Of a DNA stretch of 64,000 nt, positions 59,349 to 64,000 are shown in pieces. How positions within the stretch are numbered: position 1 is the first letter of the stretch; the number at the start of each line of letters is the position of its first letter. This stretch comes from Blautia wexlerae DSM 19850 (lineage in GTDB: Bacteria > Bacillota > Clostridia > Lachnospirales > Lachnospiraceae). Position numbers and translations under genes: made by a program. The stretch spans positions 2,552,501 through 2,616,500 of the forward strand of contig NZ_CP102267.1 of NCBI RefSeq assembly GCF_025148125.1. The letters run 5' to 3'. Under the pieces are notes generated by a model. The model saw only the letters and a program-made list of their open reading frames with translations. It searched no databases and was not told the origin of the DNA.

Positions 59349-60746
59349 CTAATTTATGTCCGATGCATCTGTTACTTCATCTGCAGCAATTTCTTTTTCT
59401 GCTTTCAGTTTTTTATTTGCATCTTCTACATTCATTCTTGAAAGTACAAACATAATCAATACATCAAAGATTAACGGAAGCCAAAGATACATAAACTGCA
59501 TCATATCAAGTGCAGACTGCGGCTGAGTTACATTTGTTCCGACATATCCACTGAACTCAAGCATCCATCCAACAACAGCAGTTCCAATACCTCCACCGAT
59601 TTTTACGCCAAGAGAAGTACAAGAGTACATCGTTCCGTCAATTCTCTTTCCCTGTGTAAGATAAGTGTATTCAGAGCAGGATGCGATAACTGCATTCATA
59701 TCTCCCTGCCATGGTCCCTGACCTAAGGCTGCAAGAGCTGTAAACGCCATCATCAGCGGAACACTGCCCATATATCCGGCAATAACAACAAGTGCTCTAC
59801 CAATGACTGCTAAAACATAACCTCTTAAGTTCAGTTTGTACATACCTTTCCACTTACCAACTAAGGTTGGTGTAAAAATTAAGGCAATGATCAGTGGAAT
59901 ATTAACTGCCCATGCAAATTGTCCAAACAAATTCTTATTTTTCAGTACCCATGTCATGTAATAAATGCCAGCTCCAATCATGGCACCATATAACTGCTGT
60001 AAAATATATGTTCCACAAATCATCATGTAATATTTGTTTTTAACAAGAAGCTTGAATGCCTGTACCATTCCGTACTTTTCATTATCATCCTTTACTTCTC
60101 CTTCGTTAAGTTCTTCCTCAGGAAGTTCCTTAACAGAAAGTGCTGAAATCGTATTTATGACAAGACCAATGATTGCATAGATAATAGCAACCGTTCTCCA
60201 TGCCGCAGCATCTCCACCACATTTATCTACAAATCCAACTGTAATCGCCTGAATCAGAAGACTTGTTGAAAATGCAAAAATAAAACGGTAAGATCCCATC
60301 TGCACACGCTCTTTGCTGTTCTTTGTAATCAGTGACGTAAGTGCTGAGTAAGCAATATTGTTTGCTGTATAAAACACACCATTTAACAGTGTATAAGAGA
60401 TAAAGAACCATGCGTATTTAGCCGTTGTTCCAAAGCTGACTGGTATTGCAAAGCAGCAGACCAGCGTAATGGCACAACCAATGTATCCGTATAGCATCCA
60501 TGGCTTCGCTTTTCCCATTTTACTGTGTGTTTTGTCAATCATTGATCCAAAAAATATATCCGTAAAACCATCAAATAGTTTTGATACGGCAATCAGGGTA
60601 CCTACGACACCTGCAGCAAGTCCTACTGAGTCCGTCAGATAGACCATCATGAAAGATGTCAGGAAGGCATAGACTACATTACCTGCAATATCACCTGATC
60701 CATATCCAATTTTGTTATACCATTTCAAATACTTTTTTTCTTCCAT
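59349..60746 (-). CDS. GPH-family sugar:cation symporter
   Basis: The 465-residue protein has 12 transmembrane segments and GPH family features (WYNKIGYGSGDIAGNVVYAFLTSFMMVYLTDSVG; DIFFGSMIDKTHSKMGKAKPWMLYGYIGC near residue 62). It would import a galactoside or similar sugar with a cation, for hydrolysis by the LacZ protein encoded upstream (167-nt gap). The substrate is inferred from this neighbour, since GPH transporters vary. The C-terminal tail is charged and cytoplasmic. Terminator at 59295-59334. Confidence 0.92.
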   Translation of the reverse strand: MEEKKYLKWYNKIGYGSGDIAGNVVYAFLTSFMMVYLTDSVGLAAGVVGTLIAVSKLFDGFTDIFFGSMIDKTHSKMGKAKPWMLYGYIGCAITLVCCFAIPVSFGTTAKYAWFFISYTLLNGVFYTANNIAYSALTSLITKNSKERVQMGSYRFIFAFSTSLLIQAITVGFVDKCGGDAAAWRTVAIIYAIIGLVINTISALSVKELPEEELNEGEVKDDNEKYGMVQAFKLLVKNKYYMMICGTYILQQLYGAMIGAGIYYMTWVLKNKNLFGQFAWAVNIPLIIALIFTPTLVGKWKGMYKLNLRGYVLAVIGRALVVIAGYMGSVPLMMAFTALAALGQGPWQGDMNAVIASCSEYTYLTQGKRIDGTMYSCTSLGVKIGGGIGTAVVGWMLEFSGYVGTNVTQPQSALDMMQFMYLWLPLIFDVLIMFVLSRMNVEDANKKLKAEKEIAADEVTDASDIN

Positions 60747-60913
60747 CGAATTTCTTTGCTCCTCATCTTCATCGCACTTAGAATCTCAATATGTCTAACC
60801 GTATGATGTCTAATTATATTTTTTTCTCTGTTTTTGTCTGATTGCTCTGTATATCCGGACTTTACATAACAATCAGACTCTCTTTCCTTGTTTACGGGTT
60901 ACATGAAACTTTA

Positions 60914-63900
60914 TTATCCCTTTACATACGGTATCAGCGTAAACTGGAACCGGAATAATACATCATCAAATCGGTACTGATCCAATACAACTGGACCACA
61001 ACTATTAGAACCAATGCCATTTAATGCGTAGTCAACGCAAAATACTACACTATCTGATTCTGTCAGTTCATAATTATGCGTTTTCTTCTCAAGTTCTTCC
61101 TGTGTATAATAAGAAGCATTGAATGAGAAGGCATTTTCCGCAGATACCACAATTCCATATCGGCTGTTGTTAAGCTCTACATATTCACAATCATAATGGC
61201 TTCCATTTTCCTGTGGGCGAATATAATCCTCATGCAAATCATCTACATTTGCATGATACAAACCGTGGCTCGCAGCCTGATGTTTGTCACAATAGCTTTC
61301 CTGTGGTCCCATTCCAAAGTATCGTGCAGCTGAAAGTTTTTTATCCAGGAACATCCTCACACCAAATCTTGGCAGGTCCGGAAATTCATCATCTTTTGTT
61401 ACTGCAATATCTGCATCAATCTTTCCAGCAGCTTCTATTTTCCATGTGATCGTCACATCAAGAATCTTCTGTACTGTCTCTGCCACAACGGATGCATGGC
61501 TTGTAATTTTCACACCATGCTTTCCCTGCACGACCTCTGTCGTGTAAGCTCTTGTATAAGCTTTATCATAATGGGCTTTCTTCCATTCAGACTTGATGTA
61601 CATATCATTATCTGTTGGTGCCCTCCAGATATTTAATTCCATCGGGTGGTTCAGATATTCCCGACCTGCAAATTTCATCTCTGTAAAAAGTGCAGTCCGT
61701 CGGTCGATTGTATATGCGAATTCACGGCCTTTGATATGAATCTGTGTATCATCTTCACTCACCTGTAATTCAGAATCCGTCACTGTTTTTTCAAACCATT
61801 TTTCTGCTAACTGGCATTTGGCATCCTTCTGGCTTACTTCGATCTCATCAAATCCAAGAATATGGTCTTCATCCAACAATGGCAATTCCTTTTTCAGATG
61901 GTAAATAAATTTTAAATAACATTTTCCACTCTCTGGCACATTGATTTTAAGGTTTATTTTTCCTTCACTGTGTGGTGCTGCTGAAACTTCTGGAAGTTTA
62001 CCTTTGCTGATTACAAGCCCGTCCTGCGTCAGTTCATAACTGATCTTCACATAATCTTTCAAGTCATCAAAATCCATGTAGTTATGAAGCACCAGTTCTC
62101 CGCTTTCTTTGTCATAGGAAATAACCCTTGCCGGGCGATAAACATTCTTGTATTCCAAAAGTCCTGTATGTACCGTTCTGTCCGGATATACTAATCCATC
62201 CATACAGAAGTTGCCATCATGAATTTCTTCGCCATGGTCGCCCCCATAAGCATATATAGTCTTTCCATTCTCAGCAGTTCCATGAGCAATCGCATGGTCA
62301 CACCATTCCCAGACAAAGCCGCCGCACATTTTATCATTATCCTGAATCATCTGGAAGTAATCTTCAAAATCTCCAGGTCCGTTTCCCATACTGTGACAGT
62401 ACTCTACCAAAAGGAAGGGTTTGCTTCCATCTTTATCCAGATATTCCTGAATTTCGGAAAGCGCCGGATACATCCGGCTGTACACATCCAGATTGCTGTA
62501 ATCATATGTTTCATCATAATTGCGGTATCTTGCACTCTCATATTGTGTGATGCGGTCTGGATCAAAATTCTTTGTCCATTCCAATGCTTTTTCAAAGTTG
62601 CAGCCATAAGCACTCTCATTTCCCATTGACCACATAACAATACAGAAACGGTTTTTGTCACGTTCCACCATGAGTTTTACGCGATCAACGATTGCCTCTT
62701 CCCATGCCGGATCATCTGCAATCATCTCATTCCATCGTTTGAACCGATTGTAATCGGTGTCTTCTTTTCTGTAGATCATAAATGGACCATGAGCTTCAAT
62801 ATCTGCTTCATCTATCACCATGAATCCATACTTGTCACACATTTCATAGAAAAATGGTGCGTTCGGATAGTGGCTGGAACGGATCGCATTAAAATTATGC
62901 TGCTTCATTAACGTAAGATCGGTTGTGAGCTGTTCCAGACTGATTGTAAATCCAGTAACCGGATCGGAATCATGTCGATTGACACCACGGAATTTAATCT
63001 TCTGTCCATTTAGGTAAATGACCTGGTCTTTAATCTCTATCTTTCTTAATGCAATGTGATCTACAATTACTTCATTCTCTGTTTCAAGAATCAGTTTATA
63101 TAGATATGGATTTTCTGTATTCCAAAGTTCCGGACTTGCAATTTCTAATACAGCTGTTCCTTCTTCAGCAATACTTCCTAGTGCTACAACTGCTCCGTTT
63201 CTATCTTCAATCGAAATTTTTACATTTAAGGGAGAGTAGAATTTCATTTCAATTTCTACTTTCGCAAGCATATCCTCAATTCTTGTTTTAATATGATAAT
63301 CACTGATTGCCTGTTTTGGGCGTTTCAAAATGTACACATCCCGGAAAATACCACTCATACGGAATTTGTCCTGATCTTCCAAATAGGAACCATCACACCA
63401 CTTCATGACCAGAACCTCTATGCTGTTCTCTCCGTCCCGAAGGAGGTCGGTGATATCAAACTCACTGGTCATATGAGAAACCTGGCTATACCCTACATAA
63501 GAGCCATTGATCCATACATAAAAGCAACTGTCTACTCCTTCAAAATTCAAGAAAGCTTTTGGTGCATTTTCATCTTTGTGATAAACAAAGGTATGTACAT
63601 ATGTTCCACATGGAATATCCTGTGGTACATACGGTGGATCAAATGGGAACGGATACCTGATGTTTGTATACTGATGTGTATCATATCCTGCCATCTGCCA
63701 TACACTCGGAACCTGAATCTCATCAAAATTTTCTGTATCATAATCTTTCTCAAAGAAGGGTTCCTGAACATCATAGATACTGTTAAAATACTGGAACTTC
63801 CAAGTTCCGTTCAATAACTGCATTCGGTCTGACTCTTCCCTGTGCTCCACCAGGTTATCCATTCTTTTGGATGCTGGAATAAAATAGGCTCTGGCTGGCA

Positions 63901-63952
63901 TTGTATTTTCATGCAGTACGCTTAAATCCTCATAATAACGTGGTACAATCAT
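60914..63952 (-). CDS. lacZ: Beta-galactosidase, GH2
   Basis: The 1012-residue protein has the GH2 architecture of LacZ: jelly-roll N-terminal domain (VPSVWQMAGYDTHQYTNIRYPFPFDPP), a beta-sandwich, the TIM barrel with acid/base Glu in CIVMWSMGNESAYGCNFEKAL near residue 450, the nucleophile Glu in FLLVEYCHSMGNGPGDFEDY near 520, and C-terminal domains (FGVRMFLDKKLSAARYFGMGPQESYCD near 875). No signal peptide is visible, so it is cytoplasmic and should hydrolyse lactose or related beta-galactosides. ATG 63952 follows AAAGGAGAGTTATTT. The promoter lies at or beyond the right edge. With the GPH symporter and AraC regulator it forms a utilisation module. Confidence 0.96.
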   Translation of the reverse strand: MIVPRYYEDLSVLHENTMPARAYFIPASKRMDNLVEHREESDRMQLLNGTWKFQYFNSIYDVQEPFFEKDYDTENFDEIQVPSVWQMAGYDTHQYTNIRYPFPFDPPYVPQDIPCGTYVHTFVYHKDENAPKAFLNFEGVDSCFYVWINGSYVGYSQVSHMTSEFDITDLLRDGENSIEVLVMKWCDGSYLEDQDKFRMSGIFRDVYILKRPKQAISDYHIKTRIEDMLAKVEIEMKFYSPLNVKISIEDRNGAVVALGSIAEEGTAVLEIASPELWNTENPYLYKLILETENEVIVDHIALRKIEIKDQVIYLNGQKIKFRGVNRHDSDPVTGFTISLEQLTTDLTLMKQHNFNAIRSSHYPNAPFFYEMCDKYGFMVIDEADIEAHGPFMIYRKEDTDYNRFKRWNEMIADDPAWEEAIVDRVKLMVERDKNRFCIVMWSMGNESAYGCNFEKALEWTKNFDPDRITQYESARYRNYDETYDYSNLDVYSRMYPALSEIQEYLDKDGSKPFLLVEYCHSMGNGPGDFEDYFQMIQDNDKMCGGFVWEWCDHAIAHGTAENGKTIYAYGGDHGEEIHDGNFCMDGLVYPDRTVHTGLLEYKNVYRPARVISYDKESGELVLHNYMDFDDLKDYVKISYELTQDGLVISKGKLPEVSAAPHSEGKINLKINVPESGKCYLKFIYHLKKELPLLDEDHILGFDEIEVSQKDAKCQLAEKWFEKTVTDSELQVSEDDTQIHIKGREFAYTIDRRTALFTEMKFAGREYLNHPMELNIWRAPTDNDMYIKSEWKKAHYDKAYTRAYTTEVVQGKHGVKITSHASVVAETVQKILDVTITWKIEAAGKIDADIAVTKDDEFPDLPRFGVRMFLDKKLSAARYFGMGPQESYCDKHQAASHGLYHANVDDLHEDYIRPQENGSHYDCEYVELNNSRYGIVVSAENAFSFNASYYTQEELEKKTHNYELTESDSVVFCVDYALNGIGSNSCGPVVLDQYRFDDVLFRFQFTLIPYVKG

Positions 63953-64000
63953 AAATAACTCTCCTTTAATACATATACATTTTTTTACACTTTGTTTTTC

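Overview
The window reads as a chromosomal segment of a spore-forming, Gram-positive gut anaerobe, most likely a Lachnospiraceae member (Blautia/Ruminococcus-like). This is inferred from gene content: the forespore sigma factor SigG next to a YlmC/YmxH protein, NADP-type GdhA, 2-hydroxyacyl-CoA dehydratase/activase proteins, DUF3793 beside a flavodoxin, a glycerol-phosphate wall-polymer locus, and small AT-rich dispersed repeats. No taxonomic search was possible. Most genes lie on the minus strand.

Layout. 1-666: 3' end of a large dehydratase/activase-type protein. 895-4674: minus-strand run hisH-hisF-ung-flippase. 4894-7115: two-component system. 7522-7867: tmRNA. 7906-12211: aldo/keto reductase, EF-P, shikimate kinase, YqeG phosphatase and citrate synthase, with GdhA divergent at 12703. 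14174-16157: NrdR, YmxH and SigG. 16297-27364: wall-polymer locus (TagG/TagH exporter, acyltransferase, GT4, Stealth phosphotransferase, two TagB-like proteins, TagD, a GT4-TagF fusion), interrupted by a 160-bp MITE-like palindrome. 27651-30911: three genes resembling the YdjI/YdjG/YdjH membrane-stress module. 31278-37259: RsbW/RsbV-like pair, sugar acetyltransferase, MATE transporter and divergent AraC regulator, flavodoxin, DUF3793. 37260-41746: SbcCD. 41814-46011: fructose PTS operon with a dedicated HPr and a DeoR regulator. 46323-48110: amino-acid:cation symporter behind a tandem glycine riboswitch. 48242-51203: 2-hydroxyacyl-CoA dehydratase-like pair, one fused to its activase. 51430-55007: heterodimeric ABC exporter. 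55095-57727: LarE and an M24 aminopeptidase. 58197-63952: beta-galactoside module (lacZ, GPH symporter, AraC regulator), with a short attenuator-like leader transcript on the opposite strand.

How the genes fit together. The wall-polymer locus encodes precursor synthesis (TagD makes CDP-glycerol), polymerisation (TagB/TagF-type transferases), decoration (GT4, Stealth, acyltransferase) and export (TagGH). The fru operon imports fructose as fructose-1-phosphate and phosphorylates it to fructose-1,6-bisphosphate. GltA and GdhA, divergently transcribed, lead from acetyl-CoA and oxaloacetate toward 2-oxoglutarate and glutamate, although the intermediate steps are not encoded here.

The least-explained sequences are the orphan leader ORF/attenuator at 59041-59262, the MITE family (19227-19386 and 57763-57855), a second dispersed palindromic repeat (32158-32247, 42617-42824 and fragments), a recurring TTACTGTTCAC motif, the internal ribosome-binding site at the dehydratase-activase fusion point (49030), and an HPr that lacks the regulatory Ser46.
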